5,183 nucleotides of DNA from Clostridiales bacterium (GCA_029098065.1 JAQXNP010000157.1:1-5183); one strand, 5' to 3'. Shown: positions 1 to 4,778, counted from the stretch's first letter. Numbers and translations are program-made. Notes: generated from the letters alone by a model not told the origin.

Positions 1-1
1 T

Positions 2-115
2 GAGCCAGCGTTTTTATATGCGTTTAAGCTTGACGGTTTATGGTATGATGCAAAAGAGAAGCGGAAAAAACATGGTTTTTCGCAGATCCAAGAAGCGCAT
101 ATTCCCTTTAAATAA
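2..115 (+). CDS. C-terminal end of an unidentified protein (partial)
   Basis: An open frame runs from the window edge to a TAA at 113-115, giving 37 residues whose start lies outside the window. The peptide contains KLDGLWYDAKEKRKKHGF and ends in HIPFK. It is charged and has aromatic residues in a protein-like pattern, unlike the other frames here. I do not recognise the family. Base composition is AT-rich like the EcsC gene next door and unlike the GC-rich genes after 1.9 kb, so both may belong to one accessory block. No strong terminator follows the stop. It could be a chance open frame, because only 114 bases are visible. Confidence 0.4.
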   Translation, partial: EPAFLYAFKLDGLWYDAKEKRKKHGFSQIQEAHIPFK

Positions 116-238
116 AACACTGGGGGTTTTCTCGTAAAAACTTCCGTTCACCTTAAATCGCTCATCGGTTTTTCACGGGAAAACGAAAGGAAAGAATGAA
201 AAATATATCCCAGTTAAGTTAAGTGTTGGTATAAGCTA

Positions 239-254
239 ATTAGTCCAAACTAAT
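239..254. repeat. Small inverted repeat ATTAGT-CCAA-ACTAAT
   Basis: Six-base arms (239-244 and 249-254) pair perfectly around a 4-base centre, in the AT-rich gap between the partial gene and the EcsC gene. It is operator-like in size, but no promoter or regulator gene is next to it. In AT-rich DNA such a repeat may be chance. The rest of 116-278 shows nothing I can name. Confidence 0.25.
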
Positions 255-277
255 GTAGATTTATTCATCAGGGGACA

Positions 278-311
278 TAAAATAAGGCTCCATCCTTATT
301 GGGTGGAGCCT
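278..311 (-). terminator. Rho-independent terminator of the EcsC gene
   Basis: Read on the minus strand, arms at 311-301 and 295-285 form an 11-pair stem (one G-U type pair) around a 5-base loop, followed by TATTTTA. It begins 6 bases after the EcsC stop codon, which fits a terminator of that gene. Confidence 0.8.
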
Positions 312-317
312 CAAATA

Positions 318-1004
318 TTAGACCGATTGAATAATCTCGGTATCAGTACTACTGCTGTCAGAAAGAGCAGTTAAATCACCTTTAATGAACATCTTATAGG
401 CACGGTTTGCAATAATTTTGGTTTCAGCAAAATCAAATCCACCACTGATTACTCCACCAACAATCGGGACAGCTTTTCCGATGTTGATGATCCCCTTAGT
501 CCCGAATTTGGTCAAAAATCTAAATCCTACTTTTTGATTGATTTTCGTAAGGACTTCACCTGGGATTTTCTTGACCATTGCCATTGCGAACTTGTTTCCA
601 AACTGTATTCCTGCGTGTTTAAGGATTTGGTCAATGGAGATGCCTGCAAGGCAAGCATATACAAGAGTTTGTACTTGGTCACTATTGGTATCATAGCCAC
701 CCATATATGCCAAGCAGGCAATCATTCTCATTTGAACATACATGACACTTCCCACATTTGCAGGGATAGCAACAGGAAGGGTGATGAGTCCACCTAAACC
801 TGTTACAAACCCAGATGTAGTGCATTTTGCAATCTGATAGTTAATGAACTGCTTAGCGGCGGTATCGACATCTCTGTTTTTCTGCAAATAGTCACTGGCT
901 AGTGTGTCAATCGGCGGACTCACTTTTGCTACCCCATGTATTGATTGCTCGTATAGCTTATCCAATAACTGCATGATTTCTTCTTGACTAATCTTGGCTC
1001 CCAC
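318..1004 (-). CDS. EcsC family protein
   Basis: Encodes about 228 residues when started at the GTG at 1004. The protein resembles the EcsC family, named after a gene of the Bacillus ecs locus; its biochemical role is not established and I assign none. Family features are the N-terminal helix (EEIMQLLDKLYEQ), a VSPP motif, the glycine-rich hydrophobic segment GFVTGLGGLITLPVAIPAN (about residues 65-83), the following YVQMRMIACLAYMGGYD block, and a second hydrophobic glycine-rich stretch (KAVPIVGGVISGGFDFAETK, about 176-195). The two hydrophobic segments suggest membrane association. The GTG start is preferred because GGAGGG lies 7 bases before it and family similarity begins just after it. A longer frame back to a TTG at 1115 would add 37 residues, but that TTG coincides with a -35 box. 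The gene stands alone with its own promoter and terminator, and its AT-rich codons contrast with the GC-rich sporulation genes, suggesting recent acquisition. Confidence 0.85.
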   Translation of the reverse strand: MGAKISQEEIMQLLDKLYEQSIHGVAKVSPPIDTLASDYLQKNRDVDTAAKQFINYQIAKCTTSGFVTGLGGLITLPVAIPANVGSVMYVQMRMIACLAYMGGYDTNSDQVQTLVYACLAGISIDQILKHAGIQFGNKFAMAMVKKIPGEVLTKINQKVGFRFLTKFGTKGIINIGKAVPIVGGVISGGFDFAETKIIANRAYKMFIKGDLTALSDSSSTDTEIIQSV

Positions 1005-1011
1005 TAATTTT

Positions 1012-1017
1012 CCCTCC
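1012..1017 (-). promoter_or_regulatory. Ribosome binding site that fixes the EcsC start
   Basis: On the minus strand GGAGGG (1017-1012) is followed by a 7-base AT-rich spacer and GTG at 1004-1002, in frame with the EcsC gene. No comparable site precedes the upstream in-frame TTG or ATG codons (1115, 1091, 1088, 1076). Confidence 0.75.
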
Positions 1018-1086
1018 AAGTAAGTATATCTGGATGTATTCCCATTAACACACGGTGTAATTTTCGTGTGTCCCATTCTCGTGGTC

Positions 1087-1115
1087 ATCATAGCAGTTTC
1101 TGGTGAAAAATACAA
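1087..1115 (-). promoter_or_regulatory. Putative sigma-A promoter of the EcsC gene (extended -10)
   Basis: On the minus strand TTGTAT (1115-1110) is separated by exactly 17 bases from TATGAT (1092-1087), which is preceded by TG plus one base (extended -10). Transcription would begin near 1080, leaving a leader of roughly 75 bases before the GTG start. The -35 matches consensus in only 3 of 6 positions, but the extended -10 can compensate. Prediction by pattern only. Confidence 0.6.
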
Positions 1116-1125
1116 GGCATAATGA

Positions 1126-1157
1126 AAGGCTCAGAAGCTGGTTGACCTCTGAGCCTT
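1126..1157. terminator. Perfect 10-bp hairpin upstream of the EcsC promoter
   Basis: AAGGCTCAGA (1126-1135) and TCTGAGCCTT (1148-1157) pair perfectly around a 12-base loop. The flanks are T-containing on both strands (GTTTCATTTCC on plus, TCATTA on minus) but neither is a clean T-run, so the terminator call is moderate and the direction uncertain. It sits 11 bases upstream of the EcsC -35 and could insulate that gene. Confidence 0.45.
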
Positions 1158-1260
1158 GTTTCATTTCCGTTCTTTTATAACGGACTCTATCACCAACTTT
1201 CTTTTTTCTTTAATTTTGTTTAGATGCACAGAATGCAGACAACTCATTTGGAAGTTATGC

Positions 1261-1298
1261 CAAAAAGAACAGAGCACCGGCTTTCACCGATGCTCCGT
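1261..1298 (-). terminator. Strong minus-strand terminator with no gene to serve
   Basis: On the minus strand, arms 1298-1287 and 1280-1269 form 12 consecutive pairs (two G-U) around the loop TGAAAG. They are followed by TC and five Ts (1266-1262). This is a textbook intrinsic terminator, but nothing on the minus strand upstream of it looks like a gene: the next sequence is the plus-strand flavodoxin promoter and gene. It may be left over from a deleted gene or end an antisense transcript. Confidence 0.7.
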
Positions 1299-1354
1299 AT
1301 AAATATTGAATGCATTCGCCTGAATATACAAGGTTTTGCCCACCCACACTTATC

Positions 1355-1384
1355 TTGAACAGGGACTAGTATATTTTATATACT
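1355..1384 (+). promoter_or_regulatory. Putative flavodoxin promoter with operator palindrome
   Basis: TTGAAC (1355-1360) and TATACT (1379-1384) are separated by 18 bases. The -10 lies inside a 17-base inverted repeat, AGTATAT-TTT-ATATACT (1368-1384), whose right arm ends exactly with the -10 box. A protein bound there would block RNA polymerase, so the palindrome is a plausible repressor operator; no regulator gene is visible nearby. Confidence 0.55.
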
Positions 1385-1408
1385 GCGAGAATTCAAGGAG
1401 GAGTATCA

Positions 1409-1852
1409 ATGAAAACCGCAGTGATCTATTATTCCAACCATCACGGTAATACAAAGCAGCTTTTGGACGCCATCAGCCGGAAGTTCGATGTTGTCCTGAT
1501 CGACGCGGCAAAGACGGAGAGCGCCGATCTGAGCGAGTACGATCTGATCGGCTTCGCTTCCGGCATCTATTATTCCAAGTTCCATAAGAGTGTCCTGCAA
1601 TTTGCCGAGAAGAACCTTCCCGAGGGGAAAAAAGTCTTTTTCCTCTACACCTGCGGGTCGGAGAAAAAGAGCTATACGGAGTCGATCGCCAAAGTGGTCA
1701 GAAGCAAAGCCGCGGAGATTGCGGGTGAATTCGGCTGTCTGGGATTTGATACCTACGGCCCGTTCAAGCTGATCGGCGGGATCGCCAAGGGGCATCCCGA
1801 TCAGAATGATTTGAACAATGCGGTCAGTTTCTATGAGAGAATCTCCGGATAA
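1409..1852 (+). CDS. Flavodoxin-domain protein
   Basis: Encodes 147 residues, the usual length of a short-chain flavodoxin. Flavodoxins bind FMN and shuttle electrons in the cytoplasm; the partner here is unknown. The N-terminal beta strand TAVIYYS is followed by the FMN phosphate loop SNHHGNTK (9-16). Residues SGIYYSKFH (51-59) and YTCGSEK (80-86) sit where the two isoalloxazine-contacting loops are expected. The C-terminal PFKLIGGIAKGHPDQNDLNNA is common in clostridial flavodoxin-like proteins. The ATG is well supported: AAGGAGG lies 7 bases upstream (1395-1401). It is a single-gene unit with its own promoter and a strong terminator. Alternatives within the same fold (flavodoxin-like oxidoreductase or quinone reductase) cannot be excluded. 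Codon composition is intermediate between the AT-rich block and the sporulation genes. Confidence 0.88.
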   Translation: MKTAVIYYSNHHGNTKQLLDAISRKFDVVLIDAAKTESADLSEYDLIGFASGIYYSKFHKSVLQFAEKNLPEGKKVFFLYTCGSEKKSYTESIAKVVRSKAAEIAGEFGCLGFDTYGPFKLIGGIAKGHPDQNDLNNAVSFYERISG

Positions 1853-1888
1853 CAAAAGACGGTATCGCCGTCCGGAAAATATTTTGAA

Positions 1889-1918
1889 GGGGGCCATCCG
1901 ACCGATGGCCTCCTTTTT
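1889..1918 (+). terminator. Rho-independent terminator of the flavodoxin gene
   Basis: GGGGGCCATC (1889-1898) pairs with GATGGCCTCC (1904-1913; one G-U pair) around CGACC and is followed by five Ts (1914-1918). It lies 36 bases after the flavodoxin stop. A smaller hairpin GACGG/CCGTC (1858-1872) lies between. Confidence 0.88.
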
Positions 1919-1935
1919 ACGGGGACTCGCAGCTG

Positions 1936-1967
1936 CCCGCCGGCGTCAGAGCGTCCGGCGGGATTTT
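1936..1967 (+). terminator. Second, weaker terminator-like hairpin
   Basis: CCCGCCGG (1936-1943) and CCGGCGGG (1955-1962) pair perfectly and can extend by two more pairs around a bulged T. The tail is ATTTTCGTC. In tandem with the previous terminator it would keep flavodoxin transcription out of spoIIGA. Confidence 0.6.
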
Positions 1968-1987
1968 CGTCTCTGCCTTTCCTCCTT

Positions 1988-2020
1988 ATGACCTTTTTTT
2001 AAGGCCCAAGCCCCTATAAT
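1988..2020 (+). promoter_or_regulatory. Putative spoIIG operon promoter with long spacer
   Basis: A consensus -10, TATAAT (2015-2020), lies 26 bases before the spoIIGA start. No acceptable -35 is found at 16-18 bases. The best match, ATGACC (1988-1993, 4 of 6), is 21 bases away. The Bacillus subtilis spoIIG promoter likewise has about 22 bases between its elements and needs phosphorylated Spo0A. A near-match to an inverted Spo0A box (TTCGTCT, 1966-1972; reverse complement AGACGAA against TGNCGAA) lies upstream. The -10 is clear; the Spo0A role is inference. Confidence 0.5.
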
Positions 2021-2045
2021 GAGCAGGTAGGGAGGAGGCGGGGCC

Positions 2046-2864
2046 ATGACGGTGGTATACCTGGACGAGGTGTTCCTGCTCAACGGGATCATCGACTATC
2101 TGCTTCTGCTGTGCGCCTCCCGGCTGGCGGGAGAGCCTCTCCGACGGCCGAGGATGGCTCTGGCCGCCGCCTTGGGCGGGCTTTATGCCGCCGCGGTGTT
2201 CCTGCCGGAATGGGCCTTTCTGGGGCATCCGGCCTGCAAGCTGGCCGCCGCCGCCGGGATGTCTCTGACCGCTTTCGGAGGAGCCCGCCATCTGCTGCGG
2301 GTGAGCCTGGTGTTTCTGGGCGTGTCCGCCGCCTTCGGAGGCGGCGTACTGGCGCTCCAGCTTTTCTTCGGAGCTCCGGCGGTGCTGGATCTGAAGACCG
2401 TGCTGCTGTCGGCGGCGGGATGCTATGGATTTCTCACCCTGGTCTTCCGGCGGGGGGCCCGGCACACCGGCGGGGAGCTGGCCCCCGCTGTTTTGACCCT
2501 GAAGGGCAGGCGGTGCAGGCTCACCGCCCTGGTGGACACGGGGAACACCCTCGCCGACCCGGTCACCGGGAAGCCGGTGATGGTGGCGGAGGGGGAGAAG
2601 GCGGCGGGGCTTTTCCCGGCGGGGGAGGCGCCCAGTCAGGAGGAGCTGAAAGACCCGGTGGGAGGGTTTGAGAAACGCCGGGGAGACGGCCTGCGATGGA
2701 GGCTGCTGCCCTACCGGGCGGTGGGGGTGGAGCACGCCCTGCTGCTGGCGGTAAAGGTGGACGGAGCCGTAGTGGGTGGGCAGGACTACGGCCCCATCCT
2801 CGTCGCCCTGGCCCCGGGCAGCCTGTCCGATGGCGGGGGATACAACGCGCTCATCGGCGCTTAG
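2046..2864 (+). CDS. spoIIGA: Sigma-E processing peptidase SpoIIGA
   Basis: Encodes 272 residues. SpoIIGA is the membrane-embedded aspartic protease that activates pro-sigma-E in the mother cell after a forespore signal (SpoIIR in B. subtilis). The first roughly 135 residues carry about five hydrophobic segments (around 8-24, 35-57, 61-78, 83-107 and 115-134) forming the membrane domain. The C-terminal domain holds the catalytic motif [18 protein letters not shown] (161-178), in which Asp164 is the expected catalytic residue. The family block LPYRAVG follows at 221-227 and the ending YNALIGA matches the family pattern. Length is slightly below that of the Bacillus protein (about 309), mostly from a compact linker. 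Start ATG is supported by GGGAGGAGG 7 bases upstream (2030-2038). The stop is 22 bases before sigE, so the pair is one operon, and the neighbour is its substrate. Very GC-rich codons. Confidence 0.93.
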   Translation: MTVVYLDEVFLLNGIIDYLLLLCASRLAGEPLRRPRMALAAALGGLYAAAVFLPEWAFLGHPACKLAAAAGMSLTAFGGARHLLRVSLVFLGVSAAFGGGVLALQLFFGAPAVLDLKTVLLSAAGCYGFLTLVFRRGARHTGGELAPAVLTLKGRRCRLTALVDTGNTLADPVTGKPVMVAEGEKAAGLFPAGEAPSQEELKDPVGGFEKRRGDGLRWRLLPYRAVGVEHALLLAVKVDGAVVGGQDYGPILVALAPGSLSDGGGYNALIGA

Positions 2865-2886
2865 GCGGAAAAGGAGGAAACGGGAG

Positions 2887-3609
2887 ATGGGGAAGATGCT
2901 GCGGCGCTGGCGCTTGGCTCTGGCCGCCTGTCTGGCCCGGTGGGGGATTGTGCTGCCGGGGAAGGTCATGTACATCGGAGGGAGCGACACGCTGCCGCCG
3001 CCGCTGAAACGGGAGGAGGAGTCCGCCCTTATCGACCGGCTGGCCGCCGGGGACGAGGGGGCCAAGAGCACCCTCATCGAGCGGAACCTGCGGCTGGTGG
3101 TCTACATCGCCAAGCGGTTCGAGAACACCGGAGTGGGCATCGAGGATCTGATCTCCATCGGGACCATCGGGCTCATCAAGGCGGTGAGCACCTATAAGCC
3201 GGAGAAAAATATCAAACTGGCCACCTACGCCTCCCGGTGCATTGAAAACGAGATTCTCATGCACCTGCGCAAGACCGCGAATCAGCGGGGGGAGGTCTCC
3301 TTCGACGAGCCGCTGAACACCGACTGGGACGGCAATGAGCTGCTTTTGTCCGACATCCTGGGCACCGAGGGGGACGAGGTGATGCAGCCCCTGGAGGCCG
3401 ATGTGGACCGGCAGCTGCTCTCCCGGGCTCTGGACCGGCTGGAGGAGCGGGAGCGGTCCATCATCGTCCTGCGCTTCGGCCTGGATGGAAAACCGGAGCG
3501 GACCCAGAAGGAGGTGGCCGATCAGATGGGCATTTCCCAGTCCTACATCTCCCGGCTGGAGAAGCGGATCATCCAGCGGCTGAAGAAGGAGATCCTGCGG
3601 ATGATGTGA
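2887..3609 (+). CDS. sigE: Sporulation sigma factor SigE (pro-sigma-E)
   Basis: Encodes 240 residues, nearly identical in length to B. subtilis SigE. It directs early mother-cell transcription once processed. The first about 28 residues are a basic-hydrophobic pro-sequence ([20 protein letters not shown] then IVLPGKVM) that tethers it to the membrane; cleavage by SpoIIGA is expected just before or at Tyr29 of [12 protein letters not shown], matching the Bacillus site region. Region 2 (about 60-130) includes [20 protein letters not shown], the core-binding [15 protein letters not shown] and the -10 recognition segment [34 protein letters not shown] (138-156) is the SigE signature linker. Region 4 (about 180-236) has the helix-turn-helix [20 protein letters not shown]. 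The ATG at 2887 is chosen because AAGGAGG lies 9 bases upstream (2871-2877); the open frame extends further upstream only inside spoIIGA. No clear terminator follows, and sigG, usually next, is missing. Confidence 0.96.
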   Translation: MGKMLRRWRLALAACLARWGIVLPGKVMYIGGSDTLPPPLKREEESALIDRLAAGDEGAKSTLIERNLRLVVYIAKRFENTGVGIEDLISIGTIGLIKAVSTYKPEKNIKLATYASRCIENEILMHLRKTANQRGEVSFDEPLNTDWDGNELLLSDILGTEGDEVMQPLEADVDRQLLSRALDRLEERERSIIVLRFGLDGKPERTQKEVADQMGISQSYISRLEKRIIQRLKKEILRMM

Positions 3610-3756
3610 CGGGGCCCTCAGCGCCGGCCCGGTCGGGAGAAGAACGGGCGATGGGTTGGAGGCTGTCGTGAGGATTCGGTCCAGCAGCCCGCCGATCAGA
3701 AAGGGAATCAGGCCCAGAGGCAGGAATACGGCGCGTTTCCTGTCGAAAACCTCCTT
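3610..3756 (-). pseudogene. Possible start-less remnant of a small membrane protein
   Basis: On the minus strand an AAGGAGG ribosome-site match (3756-3750) is followed 5 bases later by the in-frame codons GAC AGG AAA CGC (3744-3733). They continue as KRAVFLPLGLIPFLIGGLLD, a basic residue cluster and one hydrophobic helix as in a signal anchor, and then RILTTASNPSP. No start codon exists at the expected place: GAC stands where ATG would fit, and a stop lies just upstream. The frame then runs antisense into the sigE 3' end, so its true end is unclear. This could be a gene that lost its start, or a chance frame. I do not recognise a family. Confidence 0.3.
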
Positions 3757-3789
3757 AAAATCGCTCTGTTACAGGAGCCCCGGCTCCAT

Positions 3790-4015
3790 GCGGACGGCTT
3801 TGCGAGCCCGGCCGTCACCAGAGAATCAATCGATCGCACATCTCCCGGAGGACCTTGCCGGGCACAGAACCATCCAGATAGGCCGTGTTCCGGTTCCGTT
3901 TGTCTGCATAGAAGCCGGGCGCCGCGTCTGGAAATTCCGCCCGGTAAAGCTCGGCCGGCCGGGGTTCGCACTTCAGGATGACCATGGTCCGCCCGGCGTG
4001 CTCCCGGTGCTCGGG
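3790..4015 (-). pseudogene. Frameshifted C-terminal remnant of an MmcQ/YjbR-like protein
   Basis: Minus-strand translation from about 4015 gives EHREHAGRTMVILKCEPR, then AELYRAEFPDAAPGFYADKR, NRNTAYLDGSVPGKVLREMC and D, before a TGA at 3817-3815. This matches my recollection of the second half of MmcQ/YjbR-fold proteins (lysine-cysteine-x-proline strand, PG[FY]xxxKRxWNT, LDGxVP, then a conserved SYxLV). The expected ending appears in another frame directly after the aspartate: DSLVTAGLAKP (about 3829-3796). A net one-base-type shift has therefore occurred in the repetitive CGATCGATTGATT. The N-terminal half is absent, since upstream sequence is the carD promoter. The conserved Trp of the NxNT block is Arg here. 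Function of the parent family is poorly defined. Family assignment is from memory of motifs, hence moderate confidence. Confidence 0.55.
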
Positions 4016-4053
4016 GCCGGGGGTGCAGCCGGAGGCGAACTGTCTGCCCCGAC

Positions 4054-4066
4054 GCAAAAGTTTTGC
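4054..4066. repeat. Palindrome GCAAAA-G-TTTTGC upstream of carD
   Basis: Six-base arms pair perfectly around a single G. The repeat abuts the putative -35 of the CarD-family gene (4066-4071), a position suited to a regulator binding site. It does not match an operator I know. Confidence 0.4.
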
Positions 4067-4096
4067 TTACATTTGCCCCATAAAACGTGGTATAAT
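4066..4096 (+). promoter_or_regulatory. Putative carD promoter with consensus extended -10
   Basis: TATAAT (4091-4096) is perfect and preceded by TGG, an extended -10. The best -35 is CTTACA (4066-4071, 4 of 6) with a 19-base spacer. Transcription would start near 4103, leaving a leader of only about 14 bases. A second TATAAT occurs at 4100-4105 but is too close to the start codon to be the main -10. Confidence 0.65.
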
Positions 4097-4117
4097 CACT
4101 ATAATGAGGTGATTATA
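4091..4117. repeat. Inverted repeat joining the -10 box and ribosome binding site of carD
   Basis: TATAATCAC (4091-4099) and GTGATTATA (4109-4117) are perfect 9-base arms around a 9-base centre. The left arm starts with the -10 box. The right arm contains part of the GAGGTGAT ribosome site and ends at the first base of the ATG. Because transcription should start inside the repeat, it would act as a DNA operator rather than an RNA hairpin. Overlap of two constrained A/T-rich signals could produce some of the symmetry by chance. Confidence 0.5.
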
Positions 4118-4617
4118 TGTATCAAGTGGGGGAATTGGTTGTATATGGGCGGACAGGCGTGTGCCGGGTGGAGCGCATCCAGCGGGAGAAGGGACAGGAC
4201 TATTACGCCCTGAAGCCGCTCTATCAGAGCTGTGATATCCTCACTCCGGTGAACGGGAAGGTGTTTATGCGCCCCATCATCACCCGGGAGGAGGCGGAGC
4301 GGCTCATCGACTGTATCCCCTCCATGGAGGTGGAGGCATTTGAGAGCAAGGCCACCCGGGAGCTCTCCGAGCACTATCAGGCCGCCATCGCGACCCACGA
4401 CTGCCGGGATCTGGTGGAGCTGACCATGTCCATCTACGCCAAGAAAAAGGCCGCCCAGCGGGAAAAGCGGAAGTTCGGCGCGGTGGACGAGCGGTTCATG
4501 AAGGAGGGGGAGGAACTCCTTTTCGGGGAACTGTCTGCCGCCCTGGACATTCCGGTGGAGGAGGTTCCGGACTATATCGGCAGGCGTCTCGCCCAAGGAA
4601 CAGGGGCCGGCCGGTAA
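4117..4617 (+). CDS. CarD family transcriptional regulator
   Basis: Encodes 166 residues, the usual size for CarD/CdnL proteins. These bind the RNA polymerase beta subunit through an N-terminal Tudor-like domain and contact promoter DNA with a helical C-terminal domain, stabilising open complexes. The N-terminal domain is clear: YQVGELVVYGRTGVCRVERI (2-21), then DYYALKPLYQSCDILTPVNG (28-47), shared with the RNAP-interaction domain of TRCF. The C-terminal part is helical and charged, with ELTMSIYAKKKAAQREKRKF (101-120) and ERFMKEGEELLFGELSAAL (125-143), and ends VEEVPDYIGRRLAQ. The start is fixed by GAGGTGAT (4106-4113) close before the ATG. It is a single-gene unit; the promoter carries two inverted repeats. 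It may serve as a general or stress-related regulator; nothing here shows its targets. Composition resembles spoIIGA-sigE, so it is likely native. Confidence 0.92.
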   Translation: MYQVGELVVYGRTGVCRVERIQREKGQDYYALKPLYQSCDILTPVNGKVFMRPIITREEAERLIDCIPSMEVEAFESKATRELSEHYQAAIATHDCRDLVELTMSIYAKKKAAQREKRKFGAVDERFMKEGEELLFGELSAALDIPVEEVPDYIGRRLAQGTGAGR

Positions 4618-4645
4618 ATTTTTGATGCAAATTGGCGGAAAAGTC

Positions 4646-4674
4646 TTGCAATAGAATCCCATATCGTGTAAACT
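4646..4674 (+). promoter_or_regulatory. Candidate promoter upstream of the solute-binding protein gene
   Basis: TTGCAA (4646-4651) and TAAACT (4669-4674) are separated by 17 bases, each matching consensus in 4 of 6 positions. If used, the transcript would have a leader of about 145 bases that passes through the hairpin at 4700-4721. Confidence 0.4.
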
Positions 4675-4699
4675 ACAGCCTTGTAGGAAGCCGCCCCCT

Positions 4700-4730
4700 C
4701 CCGGCAGGCTATCCTGCAGGGTTCTGTTTT
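4700..4730 (+). terminator. Terminator-like hairpin between carD and the transporter gene
   Basis: CCCGGCAGG (4700-4708) pairs with CCTGCAGGG (4713-4721), with one G-A mismatch, around the tetraloop CTAT; TTCTGTTTT follows. It lies 83 bases after the carD stop and most simply ends that transcript. If the promoter at 4646-4674 is active, it would instead lie in the leader of the transporter transcript. Confidence 0.55.
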
Positions 4731-4756
4731 GACAACCGAATAGAGCCGAAAATTCT
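4729..4756 (+). promoter_or_regulatory. Candidate promoter with consensus -35 and weak -10
   Basis: A perfect TTGACA (4729-4734) emerges directly from the T-tract of the hairpin. The best -10 is AATTCT (4751-4756), 16 bases away, with only 3 of 6 matches. It is an alternative to the 4646-4674 promoter and would give a leader of about 60 bases. Confidence 0.35.
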
Positions 4757-4759
4757 GCC

Positions 4760-4778
4760 GGGCGGACAGAATCCGCCC
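4760..4778 (+). other. GC-rich hairpin in the leader of the solute-binding protein gene
   Basis: GGGCGGA (4760-4766) and TCCGCCC (4772-4778) pair perfectly around CAGAA. No T-run follows, so it is not a terminator. Outer bases ATTCTG/CAGAAT offer a competing pairing. It does not match a riboswitch class that I recognise. Confidence 0.45.

Larger units (their letters stand above)
1005..1408. other. Intergenic region between the EcsC and flavodoxin genes
   Basis: The two genes are divergent. The gap holds the EcsC ribosome site and promoter, the 1126-1157 hairpin, a short inverted repeat TCCGTT/AACGGA (1166-1184), the orphan terminator at 1261-1298, and the flavodoxin promoter and ribosome site. 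Short open frames in it (for example 28 codons on the minus strand ending near 1160) lack ribosome binding sites and I do not call them genes. The transition from AT-rich to more GC-rich DNA occurs near 1300-1400. Confidence 0.6.
3610..4116. other. Gene-poor stretch with decayed minus-strand remnants
   Basis: About 500 bases between sigE and the carD-like gene contain no intact gene. The stretch holds two minus-strand remnants (about 3610-3756 and 3790-4015, listed separately) and, at its right end, the carD promoter region. A plus-strand open frame across it (3656-4213) runs antisense to the remnants and out of frame into the CarD gene, so it is not a gene. No convincing terminator of sigE is visible. 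Confidence 0.6.

Noticed and set aside
196..222. Tiny open frame MKNISQLS after AAAGGAAAG, as leader peptide or truncated gene
   Set aside because: Only 8 codons, with no downstream gene on the same strand to control; too short to support.
1224..1357. Plus-strand frame of about 44 codons starting at ATG 1224
   Set aside because: No ribosome site, passes through the orphan terminator hairpin, and the sequence resembles no protein.
1406..1897. Minus-strand open frame of 163 codons
   Set aside because: It is antisense to the flavodoxin gene, which has a family match, ribosome site and promoter; the minus frame looks like no family and runs through the plus-strand terminator.
2776..2886. Upstream extension of the sigE frame
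   Set aside because: It lies inside spoIIGA and would put 37 extra residues before the pro-sequence; AAGGAGG and family length support the ATG at 2887.
1986..3077. Minus-strand open frame of 363 codons, and other long frames over spoIIGA and sigE
   Set aside because: GC-rich coding DNA has few stops in the other frames. The translations are rich in Pro, Arg, Gly and Gln, and the plus-strand frames are certain.
3656..4213. Plus-strand open frame of 185 codons
   Set aside because: It runs antisense to the MmcQ-like remnant, through the carD promoter and into carD out of frame; composition is low-complexity Arg/Pro/Gly-rich and it has no ribosome site.
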